Assembly: GCF_900176565.1 (NCBI RefSeq)
Contig: NZ_FXEH01000005.1
Span: 1,203,384 to 1,267,383, forward strand
Reading direction: 5' to 3'
Length of the DNA stretch: 64,000 nt
From: Thalassobacillus devorans
Lineage (GTDB): Bacteria > Bacillota > Bacilli > Bacillales > Halobacillaceae
Below, piece by piece: positions 11,884-22,211 of this stretch; positions within the stretch are counted from its first letter, which is position 1; every line of letters starts with the position of its first letter. Made by a program: the position numbers and the translations under genes. The notes beneath the pieces are model-generated. The model saw only the letters and a program-made list of their open reading frames with translations. It searched no databases and had not been told where the DNA came from.

Positions 11884-12975
11884 GTGCAGGTTCATCCGTC
11901 ACAATTAGTCCACGGCTGCATCATTACAAAAGATGTCTTCGGAAAAACAAATCGACCATTGATCTCTAAAAATACCGTGGTCAAAGCTATACATAAACAG
12001 GTGCTGGATCGCTTTCTCATCAAAGAAGTGGAAGTAGCTCCAAAACTGTTTTCAGGCGAAGTATTCCAGCCGGAACCTTTAGATGAAACCGAAAAAGGCC
12101 ATCCATCCCTCGATGAATCTTCGCTTCCGGTAACGTTTAAGGAACAGTACCTTCAAGCAGTCCAAATATATAAGGGCTGGTTTGCTGAATGGCAGGCAGG
12201 GGCGTCTCTCGATATTGGAGCGATCCGAAAATTATTTGTGCCATTACTTAAGCAACTAATACATCAATCAAGAAAAGATATTCTCCTGCTTCCTCACTAT
12301 TCTTCGAAACAGGATTACTTCTACCATCATGCAGTATCGACTGCTTTCATCGCTGCATTCTTAGGAGAGAGAATGGGGATGAACCAGGGAGAATGGCTCC
12401 AATTAGGATTAGCAGGATTATTAAGTGATGCTGGCATGGCTAAACTTAATGAATCTACTCAGATGAAGGACACGGTATTAACACAGGTAGAATACCAGGA
12501 AATAAAAAAGCATCCGATTTATTCCTATCGAATGGTTGAGAATATCTCCGCTTTAAGTAAGGCTGCTAAATTAGGAGTTCTGCAGCACCATGAAAGGTTG
12601 GATGGAAGCGGTTATCCGCTCGGTACCCATAAAAAGAAAACCCATTTGTTTGCCAGAATTATCGCTGTGAGTGATATGTATCATGCGATGACCACTGACC
12701 GTTTATATCAGAGCAAGCAATCACCTTTTTTAGTGATGGAACTGATGATGAAAGAACAGTTTGGGCGCTTTGATCATACTGTTGTTCAGGCGTTTGTCAA
12801 AAGCATGACCAATTATACCACCGGAACGAAAGTGAAGCTTTCTGACGGACAAATAGGCGAAATTGTCTTTACCGAAGCGTCCCGGCCAACCAGGCCGATG
12901 GTCAGGCTCGACAGCGGAGAAATTATAAATCTAACAGAAATGGAGGATCTCTATATCCGCGAAATCTTAACTTAA
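11884..12975 (+). CDS. HD-GYP-like domain protein (degenerate HD motif)
   Basis: A 363-residue protein. The C-terminal two thirds is an HD-GYP domain, a fold that in active members hydrolyses cyclic di-GMP. The HHERLDGSGYP segment (residues 235-245) and a first HH pair (148-149) are kept. The central HD dyad, normally LxHDIGK, reads LLSDAGMAKL (Ser181-Asp182), and the later DxxDA reads SDMYHAMT. Metal binding may therefore be impaired, making it a possible sensor or pseudo-enzyme. The start GTG 11884 is chosen for GGGAGGT 8 nt upstream; an upstream in-frame ATG at 11827 lies inside the gyrA terminator. In B. subtilis this position holds rrnO. Confidence 0.8.
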   Translation: MQVHPSQLVHGCIITKDVFGKTNRPLISKNTVVKAIHKQVLDRFLIKEVEVAPKLFSGEVFQPEPLDETEKGHPSLDESSLPVTFKEQYLQAVQIYKGWFAEWQAGASLDIGAIRKLFVPLLKQLIHQSRKDILLLPHYSSKQDYFYHHAVSTAFIAAFLGERMGMNQGEWLQLGLAGLLSDAGMAKLNESTQMKDTVLTQVEYQEIKKHPIYSYRMVENISALSKAAKLGVLQHHERLDGSGYPLGTHKKKTHLFARIIAVSDMYHAMTTDRLYQSKQSPFLVMELMMKEQFGRFDHTVVQAFVKSMTNYTTGTKVKLSDGQIGEIVFTEASRPTRPMVRLDSGEIINLTEMEDLYIREILT

Positions 12976-12996
12976 GGCTGACATGGGGCATAGTTT

Positions 12997-13030
12997 AACC
13001 CGGACTATATAGTAGTCCGGGTTATTTTTG
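12997..13030. terminator. Bidirectional terminator between HD-GYP gene and yaaC
   Basis: AACCCGGACTA pairs with TAGTCCGGGTT (5-nt loop), followed by ATTTTTG on the plus strand. The right arm overlaps the yaaC stop codon. It can serve both convergent genes. Confidence 0.8.
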
Positions 13031-13966
13031 TGCTATTAACCATTGTTGGACCATTTTTTCTGTTTCCTCACTGGTAAGGGCAATGAAGTGGGTAAGTAAT
13101 GCATAATCACTGGTGTCGCGGATGTGATGCAAGTCCATCCACCATTCCACTTCGTAGCGACAAATCATACTGAGATTATAGAGCAACATATAGTGAATCA
13201 TCATTTCAGGCAGGTGATCAGCTGTGTCTCTGGCATATGGCGTATAAAAAGCCTGCTTTGTACTGGAAAAATAGAAGGGATGAGACAAATAAGGCTGAAA
13301 GGGTTCCTTTAACTCTATCTGCAGCACATCGTTATCTTTTTTCCATCTTGTTACCTGATAATTAGCAAACCTCTGTTTAACCTTTCGCTCGGTTAATTGA
13401 TGATCAAAAATACGGGATAAAGGGATCTCAAAGCTTTTTTCATTCAACTCAGCAACCTTGAATAGCGGTTCTTTGCCCTTCCACTGGTAAATTTCCTGCA
13501 TATCCGGAAGCAGTTGCATCAAATCTTCCATAGTTGCCTTGTCACTCCGAAACGGGGAAGAGTCAAAAAGACGTTCACAGGCGTAGGCAAATAACCCTTG
13601 AGGCTGAATTTTCACTTCATCCTGCGAGAAGGAATAGTTCTGCTTTTTTCTTTTCCTTGTACTTAGTCCATGAGCAAGTACTTTGGACGAGGAGGGATAT
13701 TCAGGGTCCTTAACAAGAAGGCAGGCTTTCAATAAATGACCAAGACCATAAAAATACAGGACAGGCTGAACCGTTACAGGGGATGATTTACCGGTCATAA
13801 TAAACTTTCTGCCATGTTCCAGAAAATAACAAAACCGTTCGCTATTCCGATAGGCTTTTGATTTGGCTTCTGAAATCGCTTGTTTCTCATAACAATCCAT
13901 CAGGTAATTCCGGGTATTCGGCACTGACTGTAAAAAGGTTAAAAAAGACTGATTATTCTGAAGCAA
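13022..13966 (-). CDS. yaaC: YaaC-like protein
   Basis: A 314-residue protein of the YaaC family, known from Bacillales as the leftward gene next to guaB; its biochemical function is unknown. The sequence is soluble-looking, rich in aromatic and basic residues, with no signal peptide or membrane segment and no catalytic motif that I recognise. The start is TTG at 13966 (residues MLQNNQSFLTFL) with AGGAGG about 8 nt upstream. Its promoter must lie in the 151-bp gap shared with divergent guaB. Confidence 0.82.
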   Translation of the reverse strand: MLQNNQSFLTFLQSVPNTRNYLMDCYEKQAISEAKSKAYRNSERFCYFLEHGRKFIMTGKSSPVTVQPVLYFYGLGHLLKACLLVKDPEYPSSSKVLAHGLSTRKRKKQNYSFSQDEVKIQPQGLFAYACERLFDSSPFRSDKATMEDLMQLLPDMQEIYQWKGKEPLFKVAELNEKSFEIPLSRIFDHQLTERKVKQRFANYQVTRWKKDNDVLQIELKEPFQPYLSHPFYFSSTKQAFYTPYARDTADHLPEMMIHYMLLYNLSMICRYEVEWWMDLHHIRDTSDYALLTHFIALTSEETEKMVQQWLIAQK

Positions 13967-14066
13967 ACTGTATTCCTCCTCTCCATGAATTTACTGTTGA
14001 AAAAGCTGTTTTGTTGGCGTATTGTAAATAACAATAAGAGTTACGAAACCACCACTATACCACTAG

Positions 14067-15587
<1,521 letters not shown>

Positions 15588-15603
15588 CCTAGATATAATT
15601 TCG

Positions 15604-15634
15604 TAGACAGGGACTATTCCCTGTCTATTTTTTT
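15604..15634 (+). terminator. Terminator after guaB
   Basis: TAGACAGGGA and TCCCTGTCTA form a perfect 10-bp stem with a 4-nt loop followed by TTTTTTT, 16 bp after the guaB stop. Confidence 0.92.
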
Positions 15635-15693
15635 GTGTAAGCCTGTGATAAAATAACAAAGATGCATAATTTATACCGTGGAGGTCGAGTAAG

Positions 15694-17025
15694 TTGAAAC
15701 AAACGTTTAAAACATCATGGCTGGTAGTGATGGCGGTAATGATCACCCTGGTCGGGTTCATCCAACCGAATACTACATACGCACAGATTGATATTAAAGC
15801 AGAATCTGCTATTTTAGTAGATGCAAACAGTGGACAAGTCCTGTTTGATAAACAATCAGATGTGGCTTTGCCACCTGCCAGTATGACAAAGATGATGACA
15901 GAGTACCTGGTGCTTGAAGCGATAGAGAATGGCGAGATAAGCTGGGATACGACTACCCAGATCAGTGATTACCCATATAGCATATCTGCCGACGATACCT
16001 TTTCCGGGGTCGGTTTGAAGCAGAATAAAGATTATACGGTCCGTGAATTATATGAAGCGATGGCAATCAACTCAGATAACGCTACCACCATTGCCCTCAC
16101 GGAACTGATTGCAGGATCAGAAGGCGAATTCGTCAAAATGATGAATGAAAAAGCAGAGGAAATGGGTTTAAAAGAATACCAGTTTGTCAATTCTACCGGA
16201 CTGCCAAATAGTAGTTTAGGAGATAACTACCCGGAAGGGACACAACCGGATGATGACAACTTACTTTCTGCTCGGGCATCTGCTTTATTAGCTTATCATT
16301 TAGTGAATGACTATCCAGAAGCTTTGGAAATTTCCAGTATTACAGAAACAGAATTCGATGATCAGACCATTCGTAACTGGAACTGGATGCTTCCGGACAT
16401 GCCTGGTTACCTGGCTCAATACGGTTATGAAGGCATGGACGGGATGAAAACAGGATATACCGACCTCGCAGGATACTGTTTTACAGGGACTGCAGAACGG
16501 GATGAAAACCGTTTGATTTCTGTAGTGATGAAGACCGATAGCGAAGAAGCCCGATTTGAAGAAACCCGTCGTTTAATGGAGTATGGTTTCCAGCAGTTCG
16601 AAAGGCAGGAGTTGTATCCAGCCGGTCATCAAAAAGATGGTGAATCCGAACTTCCTGTCGCAAAAGGAAAAGAAAAGCAGGTAGGAATTGAAACCGGGGA
16701 AGCCGTGCAAGCTATGATTAAAAACGGCGAAGAAGATAAGTATGAACTGAACTTTATTGTAAACGAAAATAAATTGAATGATGAAGACAAACTCACAGCG
16801 CCGATTGAAAAGGGAGAACAAATTGGGACAGTGGAACTTGTCTACAATGGTGAGAACTCCCATGGCAATATTCTGGACGGCCAGCAGGATGATAAGAGCA
16901 TCCCGTTGGTGGCCACAGAGGCCGTCGAGAAAGCAAACTGGTTCATGCTGACGCTTGGAGCAATCGGAGACTTTTTCAGTGATATCTTCACCAGTGCTGT
17001 CGATACCGTAAAAGGATGGTTTTAA
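15694..17025 (+). CDS. dacA: D-alanyl-D-alanine carboxypeptidase (PBP5 family)
   Basis: Trims the terminal D-Ala from peptidoglycan pentapeptides outside the membrane. The 443 residues begin with a signal peptide (about residues 1-30, cut near TYA-Q). The three penicillin-binding motifs are SMTK (63-66, nucleophile Ser63), SDN (127-129) and KTG (252-254). The C-terminus, DFFSDIFTSAVDTVKGWF, is the amphipathic helix that anchors class A low-molecular-weight PBPs to the membrane. The start is TTG 15694 with a GGAGG-type site. It lies between guaB and pdxS as in B. subtilis. Confidence 0.96.
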   Translation: MKQTFKTSWLVVMAVMITLVGFIQPNTTYAQIDIKAESAILVDANSGQVLFDKQSDVALPPASMTKMMTEYLVLEAIENGEISWDTTTQISDYPYSISADDTFSGVGLKQNKDYTVRELYEAMAINSDNATTIALTELIAGSEGEFVKMMNEKAEEMGLKEYQFVNSTGLPNSSLGDNYPEGTQPDDDNLLSARASALLAYHLVNDYPEALEISSITETEFDDQTIRNWNWMLPDMPGYLAQYGYEGMDGMKTGYTDLAGYCFTGTAERDENRLISVVMKTDSEEARFEETRRLMEYGFQQFERQELYPAGHQKDGESELPVAKGKEKQVGIETGEAVQAMIKNGEEDKYELNFIVNENKLNDEDKLTAPIEKGEQIGTVELVYNGENSHGNILDGQQDDKSIPLVATEAVEKANWFMLTLGAIGDFFSDIFTSAVDTVKGWF

Positions 17026-17138
17026 TCCAGATAAAACCGGTAGGCAATTTAGTATAGAGTGCGTTATAATAATTAAATAGTGCGTGAATTTGAACTCTTT
17101 TGAAGTTAACTATATAAAGAAATGGGAGGAAATGGAGT

Positions 17139-18023
17139 ATGTCTAAAGTAGGTACTGATTTAGTAAAACGTGGAATGGCAGAAATGCAAAAAGGTGGCGT
17201 CATCATGGATGTCGTCAACGCAGAACAGGCGAAAATCGCAGAAGAAGCAGGTGCGGTTGCCGTAATGGCACTGGAGCGTGTCCCTTCTGATATTCGTGCA
17301 GCAGGTGGAGTTGCCCGTATGGCTGATCCAACTGTTACAGAAGAAGTATTGAATGCTGTATCCATTCCAGTAATGGCAAAAGCACGTATCGGCCATATTG
17401 TAGAAGCTCGTGTTCTAGAAGCAATGGGCGTGGATTATATCGATGAAAGTGAAGTATTGACTCCGGCAGACGATATTTATCATATCAACAAAAGAGATTT
17501 CACGGTTCCTTTCGTATGTGGATGCCGTGACCTTGGAGAAGCGACCCGCCGTATTGGAGAAGGTGCTTCCATGCTTCGTACGAAAGGTGAACCAGGTACA
17601 GGGAATATCGTAGAAGCTGTCAATCATATTCGTAAAGTACAATCTCAAATCCGTCACCTTCAATCATTAGCTGAAGATGAAGTGATGGTATTTGCAAAAG
17701 AAAACGGTGCGCCATTCGAAACCCTTATGCAGATCCGTGAAGAAGGACGTCTTCCAGTCGTAAACTTTGCTGCCGGTGGAGTAGCGACACCTTCTGACGC
17801 AGCCTTGATGATGCAATTGGGAGCAGACGGTGTATTCGTCGGATCTGGTATCTTCAAGTCTGATAACCCGGAAAAATTTGCCCGTGCGATTGTTGAAGCT
17901 ACCACTCATTATGATGATTACAAGCTGATTGGTGAACTTTCCAAAGGTCTTGGTACAGCAATGACTGGTATTGAAATGTCCACATTGACTGCAGCAGACC
18001 GTATGGCTGACCGCAGCGAATAA
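17139..18023 (+). CDS. pdxS: Pyridoxal 5'-phosphate synthase subunit PdxS
   Basis: Synthase barrel that makes PLP from ribose 5-phosphate, glyceraldehyde 3-phosphate and ammonia passed from PdxT. It is 294 residues, the normal length. The conserved substrate Lys lies in VMAKARIGH near residue 81 and a second Lys follows in the later [10 protein letters not shown] loop. ATG at 17139 is preceded by GGGAGG. It is 16 bp upstream of pdxT, so the two form one operon. Confidence 0.98.
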   Translation: MSKVGTDLVKRGMAEMQKGGVIMDVVNAEQAKIAEEAGAVAVMALERVPSDIRAAGGVARMADPTVTEEVLNAVSIPVMAKARIGHIVEARVLEAMGVDYIDESEVLTPADDIYHINKRDFTVPFVCGCRDLGEATRRIGEGASMLRTKGEPGTGNIVEAVNHIRKVQSQIRHLQSLAEDEVMVFAKENGAPFETLMQIREEGRLPVVNFAAGGVATPSDAALMMQLGADGVFVGSGIFKSDNPEKFARAIVEATTHYDDYKLIGELSKGLGTAMTGIEMSTLTAADRMADRSE

Positions 18024-18039
18024 AAAGGAGACATGCATC

Positions 18040-18630
18040 ATGACTAAAATCGGTGTATTGGGACTTCAAGGAGCGTTCCGTGAACACATTCGCTCTGTCG
18101 AAGCTTCTGGTGCTGAAGGCATCATCGTCAAGCGCGTAGAACAACTGGACGATTTAGACGGTTTAATTATCCCAGGCGGTGAAAGTACAACAATGCGCCG
18201 TCTGATCGATAAATATAATTTCCTTGAGCCATTACGTGAATTCGGCAAACAAGGAAAGCCTATTTTCGGCACATGTGCAGGCATGATTCTGCTTGCTTCT
18301 GAAATTGCAGGAACAGACAATGTCCATTTAGGACTGATGGATATCAAAGTCGAGCGCAATGCGTTTGGACGTCAGCGTGAAAGCTTTGAAACCGATTTGG
18401 ATATCAAAGGAGTAGCGGAAGGATACAATGCTGTATTTATTCGTGCCCCTTATATTTTAGAAGTGGGACCGGAAGTGGATGTACTGGCTACCCACCAGGA
18501 TAAAATCGTATTAGCACAGCAAGGTCATTTACTGGCTTGCGCTTTCCATCCGGAATTGACCGATGACCATCGATTGACGGCACATTTTGTCGAGATGGTA
18601 GAAGAATCAAGAAAATCACTTGCATCCTAA
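18040..18630 (+). CDS. pdxT: Pyridoxal 5'-phosphate synthase glutaminase subunit PdxT
   Basis: Class I glutamine amidotransferase that releases ammonia for PdxS. It is 196 residues. The oxyanion region is PGGESTT near residue 46, the nucleophile Cys is in [10 protein letters not shown] at about residue 79, and the His/Glu pair is in AFHPELTDD near residue 170. AAGGAG lies upstream of ATG 18040. It is followed by the serS leader. Confidence 0.98.
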   Translation: MTKIGVLGLQGAFREHIRSVEASGAEGIIVKRVEQLDDLDGLIIPGGESTTMRRLIDKYNFLEPLREFGKQGKPIFGTCAGMILLASEIAGTDNVHLGLMDIKVERNAFGRQRESFETDLDIKGVAEGYNAVFIRAPYILEVGPEVDVLATHQDKIVLAQQGHLLACAFHPELTDDHRLTAHFVEMVEESRKSLAS

Positions 18631-18649
18631 GTGAAAATTCGCTATTCTT

Positions 18650-18911
18650 TATAAACAACAATTCTATTTCCAATGCGATGACAGGAACTAGTAGCAGGTT
18701 CCCTTTTCTAAAGAGAGTCAGTGGCCGGTGAGAACTGATGAAAAGGGCTTGTGAATCCATCCATGAGCAGATTTGCTGAACTATCAGTAGGCAAATCCGG
18801 TGATTCGCCGTTATTGAAGATGAGCCGGGAGACATGTTTGTCTCCAATCAGGGTGGTATCGCGGGAATACAAGCTCTCGTCCCTATTTTTATAGGGATGA
18901 GAGCTTTTTTA
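18650..18911 (+). promoter_or_regulatory. Serine T-box riboswitch upstream of serS
   Basis: A tRNA-sensing leader. The T-box core AGGGTGGTATCGCGGG is at 18850-18865, followed by a terminator (AGCTCTCGTCCCTAT at 18872-18886 pairing with ATAGGGATGAGAGCT at 18891-18905, then TTTTTT). Stem I carries an AGAGAGTC motif (AGAG box) near 18711. The specifier loop reads GTGAA-TCC-A, with the serine codon TCC at 18756-18758 followed by the usual purine. Uncharged tRNA-Ser would stabilise the antiterminator and switch serS on. Confidence 0.93.
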
Positions 18912-18943
18912 ATAGCTAAAATAATCATAAGGAGGAAACAACC

Positions 18944-20218
18944 ATGCTGGACATGAAATACTTACGCAACAATTTTGATGAAGTAAAGAGCAAATTACAG
19001 AACCGCGGAGAAGACTTGTCCGATCTCGATAAATTCGGTGATCTGGACAGCCGCAGACGTGAATTGATTGCAGAAACAGAAGAATTAAAAGCAAAGCGCA
19101 ATGAAGTATCAAAAGAAATATCTGTACTGAAGCGGGAAAAGAAAGATGCCGATCATATGATCAAGGAAATGCGTGAGGTAGGAGAACGTGTCAAGGAACT
19201 GGACAACGAACTGAAAGAAGTCGAAGAGCAGTTGGAGACAATGCTATTGTCTATTCCTAATATCCCGCATGAAAGTGTACCAGTTGGGGAAGATGAAGAC
19301 GACAATATGGAAGCACGTCAATGGGGTGACCTTCCAGACTTCGGTTTTGAAGCTAAGCCGCACTGGGATCTGGCAACAGAACTTGATATCCTTGACTTTG
19401 AACGTGCTTCCAAGGTGACAGGAAGCCGGTTCGTATTCTATAAAGGACTTGGAGCCAGACTTGAACGAGCCCTGCTTAATTTCATGATGGACCTGCATGC
19501 AGACGAACATGGCTATCAGGAGATGCTGCCCCCATACATGGTCAACCGTACAGCGATGACAGGTACCGGTCAGCTGCCGAAATTCGAAGAAGACGCGTTC
19601 CGCATTGCTGACTGGGATTACTTCCTCGTGCCGACGGCAGAAGTGCCTGTTACGAACTATCACCGGGAAGAAATTCTGGATGCTGCAGACCTGCCAAAGA
19701 AATACGTGGCATTCAGTGCCTCTTTCCGTTCTGAAGCCGGTTCTGCCGGACGCGACACCCGTGGCTTGATCCGTCAGCACCAGTTTAATAAAGTGGAGCT
19801 TGTCCAGTTCTGCAAACCGGAAGAGTCTTATGACGTACTGGAAGAATTGACAGCCAATGCAGAAAAAGTACTACAGTTGCTGAAACTCCCTTATCGTGTT
19901 ATGAGCATGTGTACCGGTGATCTTGGCTTCACTGCAGCTAAGAAGTATGATATCGAAGTATGGCTGCCAAGCTACAATACGTACCGTGAAATCAGCTCCT
20001 GCTCTAACTTTGAAGACTTCCAGGCTCGTCGTGCCGGTATCCGGTTCCGCCGTGAAGAAAAAGGCAAGCCGGAATACGTCCATACCTTAAATGGCTCTGG
20101 GTTGGCAATTGGACGTACCGTCTCTGCTATTTTAGAAAATTACCAGCAGGAAAACGGCTCCGTAATCGTACCAGAAGTCCTGCGTCCATATATGGGCGGT
20201 AAAGAAGTAATAAAATAA
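18944..20218 (+). CDS. serS: Seryl-tRNA synthetase
   Basis: Class II synthetase that charges tRNA-Ser with serine. It is 424 residues with the N-terminal antiparallel coiled-coil arm (about residues 25-105, Glu/Lys-rich) that grips the long variable arm of tRNA-Ser. Motif 2 is in [14 protein letters not shown]...QHQF and motif 3 is [18 protein letters not shown] 18944 has AAGGAGG upstream. It is controlled by the T-box leader and followed by a terminator. A matching tRNA-Ser gene lies 176 bp downstream. Confidence 0.98.
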   Translation: MLDMKYLRNNFDEVKSKLQNRGEDLSDLDKFGDLDSRRRELIAETEELKAKRNEVSKEISVLKREKKDADHMIKEMREVGERVKELDNELKEVEEQLETMLLSIPNIPHESVPVGEDEDDNMEARQWGDLPDFGFEAKPHWDLATELDILDFERASKVTGSRFVFYKGLGARLERALLNFMMDLHADEHGYQEMLPPYMVNRTAMTGTGQLPKFEEDAFRIADWDYFLVPTAEVPVTNYHREEILDAADLPKKYVAFSASFRSEAGSAGRDTRGLIRQHQFNKVELVQFCKPEESYDVLEELTANAEKVLQLLKLPYRVMSMCTGDLGFTAAKKYDIEVWLPSYNTYREISSCSNFEDFQARRAGIRFRREEKGKPEYVHTLNGSGLAIGRTVSAILENYQQENGSVIVPEVLRPYMGGKEVIK

Positions 20219-20231
20219 AAGTTATACGAAC

Positions 20232-20262
20232 GAGCCTGAAACTAATTCAGGCTCTTTTTTTA
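20232..20262 (+). terminator. Terminator after serS
   Basis: GAGCCTGAA and TTCAGGCTC form a perfect 9-bp stem with a 5-nt loop, followed by TTTTTTT. Confidence 0.92.
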
Positions 20263-20345
20263 TACCGGCTGAAAGCGAGTTGTTTCCAGGCCTGCTTATG
20301 TTCTACAAATTAATTATCACAAAATTTAATCTTTTGGTTTTTGCG

Positions 20346-20375
20346 TTGACAGTAAGACAAGGGGCATGATATATT
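20346..20375 (+). promoter_or_regulatory. Sigma-A promoter for tRNA-Ser
   Basis: A perfect -35 box TTGACA (20346-20351) and a -10-like TATATT (20370-20375) are spaced by 18 bp, ending 19 bp before the tRNA. Confidence 0.7.
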
Positions 20376-20394
20376 TTTATTTGTTGGACAAGAC

Positions 20395-20487
20395 GGAGGA
20401 GTACCCAAGTCCGGCTGAAGGGAGCGGTCTTGAAAACCGCCAGGGGGTTTACGCCCCGCGGGGGTTCGAATCCCTCCTCCTCCGCCA
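20395..20487 (+). tRNA. tRNA-Ser(UGA)
   Basis: This is a 93-nt class II tRNA. The acceptor GGAGGAG pairs with CTCCTCC. The anticodon arm GCGGT-CTTGAAA-ACCGC carries anticodon TGA. The long variable arm typical of serine tRNAs is present (CAGGGGG...CCCCGCG), and the T arm GGGGG-TTCGAAT-CCCTC is intact. The 3' CCA is encoded (20485-20487). A terminator follows. Confidence 0.97.
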
Positions 20488-20526
20488 TATATACAAACAA
20501 AGCGCATAAAATTTGGAGATTATATG

Positions 20527-20565
20527 AAAAGTCGCTGCCTTAGGGTAGCGGCTTTTTTCTTTTTT
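20527..20565 (+). terminator. Terminator after tRNA-Ser
   Basis: AAAAGTCGCTGCC and GGTAGCGGCTTTT form a stem with two G-U pairs and a 4-nt loop, followed by a T-rich run. Confidence 0.85.
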
Positions 20566-20570
20566 CCACA

Positions 20571-20599
20571 AAAAAAGAAAGCCCTCACGGGGGCTTTTC
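20571..20599 (-). terminator. Terminator for the dgk-dck operon
   Basis: Read leftward, AAAGCCCCCGTGAGGGCTTTC is followed by TTTTTT. The stem AAAGCCC/GGGCTTT lies directly after the dck stop codon. Confidence 0.8.
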
Positions 20600-20600
20600 T

Positions 20601-21287
20601 TTATTTAGTCAGTAAGCGGCTGGAGCGCCATTTCCGCGACTGATTAATGAAGTGGCCGATCTTTTCTAAGACGGGCTCGATGCTGTTTTCATCATTGATA
20701 ACATCGTAGTCAGCGATATTCAAACGCAGAATCGGGCAGGAATTGAAGTTATCAATCCAATTTTCATAACGCTGGAACATCTCCTCCCAGTAAGAAACCG
20801 GAGTTTGCTGCTCCATCGGACGTCCACGATTCTGAATACGCTCTAAAATATCTTCAAACGATCCTTCTAAATAAATCAAAAGGTCAGGATGAGGGAAATA
20901 TGGCGTCATCACCATGGCATCAAAAAGGTTCGTATACGTGTCATAGTCTGTTTCAGACATGGTCCCTTTTTCATAATGCATACGGGCAAAGATACCTGTA
21001 TCTTCATAGATCGAGCGATCCTGGATGAATCCTCCGCCATATTCAAAGATTTTCTTCTGTTCCTTGAAGCGTTCAGCAAGGAAGTAGATTTGCAGGTGAA
21101 AGCTCCACCTTTCGAAATCATAATAAAATTTATCCAAATAAGGGTTGGTTTCGACTTTTTCTAATGAGGTACGAAAATTCAAAGCGTCAGCCAGTGCGTT
21201 GGTCATGGTAGATTTACCGACACCGACCGTGCCTGCAATCGTTATGACACTATCGTGCGGGATGCCGTAGCGTTCTCTAGCGTTCAT
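20601..21287 (-). CDS. dck: Deoxyadenosine/deoxycytidine kinase
   Basis: Salvage kinase that phosphorylates dAdo and dCyd. The 228-residue protein matches the B. subtilis Dck pattern: P-loop AGTVGVGKST near residue 20, then VETNPYLDKFYYDFERWSF with the substrate-binding acidic residues, and the DRS (QDRSIYEDTG) motif typical of the deoxynucleoside kinase family. The start ATG overlaps the dgk stop (ATGA), so it is translated from a dgk-dck message. It is slightly longer at the C-terminus than the 217-residue B. subtilis enzyme. Confidence 0.95.
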   Translation of the reverse strand: MNARERYGIPHDSVITIAGTVGVGKSTMTNALADALNFRTSLEKVETNPYLDKFYYDFERWSFHLQIYFLAERFKEQKKIFEYGGGFIQDRSIYEDTGIFARMHYEKGTMSETDYDTYTNLFDAMVMTPYFPHPDLLIYLEGSFEDILERIQNRGRPMEQQTPVSYWEEMFQRYENWIDNFNSCPILRLNIADYDVINDENSIEPVLEKIGHFINQSRKWRSSRLLTK

Positions 21288-21925
21288 GTGATAACTTCTC
21301 CTTTGTATAGATGGTGTTCAACCTGACCAAGAATATAGCGAAGATCATCCTGGTGTTTGACGAAATCGAGCTTATCCCCATCAATTCGAATGACTGGAAT
21401 CTCTGGATGGGTCATTTCAAAGTGATTCATAAACTCTTCATAATCACGAGAAAGCTGCTCCAGATAGGAAGGCTGGATATTCGCTTCGACACCACGATTG
21501 CGCATACGAATACGCTCCAGTAGGGTGTCGAGACTTGCATCAAGATAAACCATCATGTTTGGACGCGGCATATCGTTCGTCAATATATCATAAATTTGTG
21601 TGTATTTCTCAAATTTTTGTTCCGGCAATGTACGACGTGCAAAAATCATATTCTTCGTTATATGATAATCAGCCACTACAGGCTTGTTCTGGCGTAAGTA
21701 TTTCGTTTCTATATCTTCCAGTTGCTTGAACCGGTTGCATAGAAAGAACATTTCCGTCTGGAAGCTCCATTCTTCGATATCATCATAAAACTTTCCCAGA
21801 AAAGGATTCTCCTCGACGATTTCCTGCAATAGATGGAAATCAAAATGGGAGGCGATCTTTTTCGACAGGGAGGTTTTTCCGACACCGATCGGCCCTTCCA
21901 CAGCAACAAAAGGCAGTTGTCCCAT
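21284..21925 (-). CDS. dgk: Deoxyguanosine kinase
   Basis: First gene of the leftward pair; it phosphorylates deoxyguanosine in purine deoxynucleoside salvage. It is 213 residues, with P-loop EGPIGVGKTSL near residue 10 and a VEENPFLGKFYDDIEEWSF segment equivalent to the one in Dck. A DYH replaces the DRS motif (VVADYHITK), as in the Dgk subgroup. ATG 21925 is preceded by AAGGAGGAG. The serS-tRNA-Ser-dck-dgk layout is conserved in Bacillales. Confidence 0.95.
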   Translation of the reverse strand: MGQLPFVAVEGPIGVGKTSLSKKIASHFDFHLLQEIVEENPFLGKFYDDIEEWSFQTEMFFLCNRFKQLEDIETKYLRQNKPVVADYHITKNMIFARRTLPEQKFEKYTQIYDILTNDMPRPNMMVYLDASLDTLLERIRMRNRGVEANIQPSYLEQLSRDYEEFMNHFEMTHPEIPVIRIDGDKLDFVKHQDDLRYILGQVEHHLYKGEVIT

Positions 21926-22048
21926 CTCTTCTCCTCCTTACCCAACAATCAAGAGACATAATTCGATACGTTCAGACAGACAGCTTATATTTTACCACAG
22001 AAATGGCAGGAATGGACAGGTAATGACAGAATTTGCGGTCATGAAATC

Positions 22049-22077
22049 TTTTCAAATCACAATATCTTTTGTATAAT
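22049..22077 (+). promoter_or_regulatory. Sigma-A promoter for tRNA-Arg
   Basis: TTTTCA (22049-22054) and a perfect TATAAT (22072-22077) are spaced by 17 bp, ending 24 bp before the tRNA. Confidence 0.7.
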
Positions 22078-22101
22078 ATACTTTGTGCCTGCTAACTTCG
22101 T

Positions 22102-22174
22102 GCCCCCGTAGCTCAGGGGATAGAGCATCGGTTTCCTAAACCGTGTGCCGCAGGTTCGAATCCTGCCGGGGGCG
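22102..22174 (+). tRNA. tRNA-Arg(CCU)
   Basis: This is a 73-nt tRNA. The acceptor GCCCCCG pairs with CGGGGGC, the D arm is GCTC...GAGC and the T arm is GCAGG-TTCGAAT-CCTGC. The anticodon loop TTCCTAA has CCT at the anticodon positions. The first anticodon-stem pair (27-43) is a T-T mismatch. The 3' CCA is not encoded, unlike the nearby tRNA-Ser. An insertion sequence begins 14 bp after its end. Confidence 0.95.
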
Positions 22175-22211
22175 TACAACATAGAAAAGGGGCTGTCCCA
22201 AAAGTCCTCTT

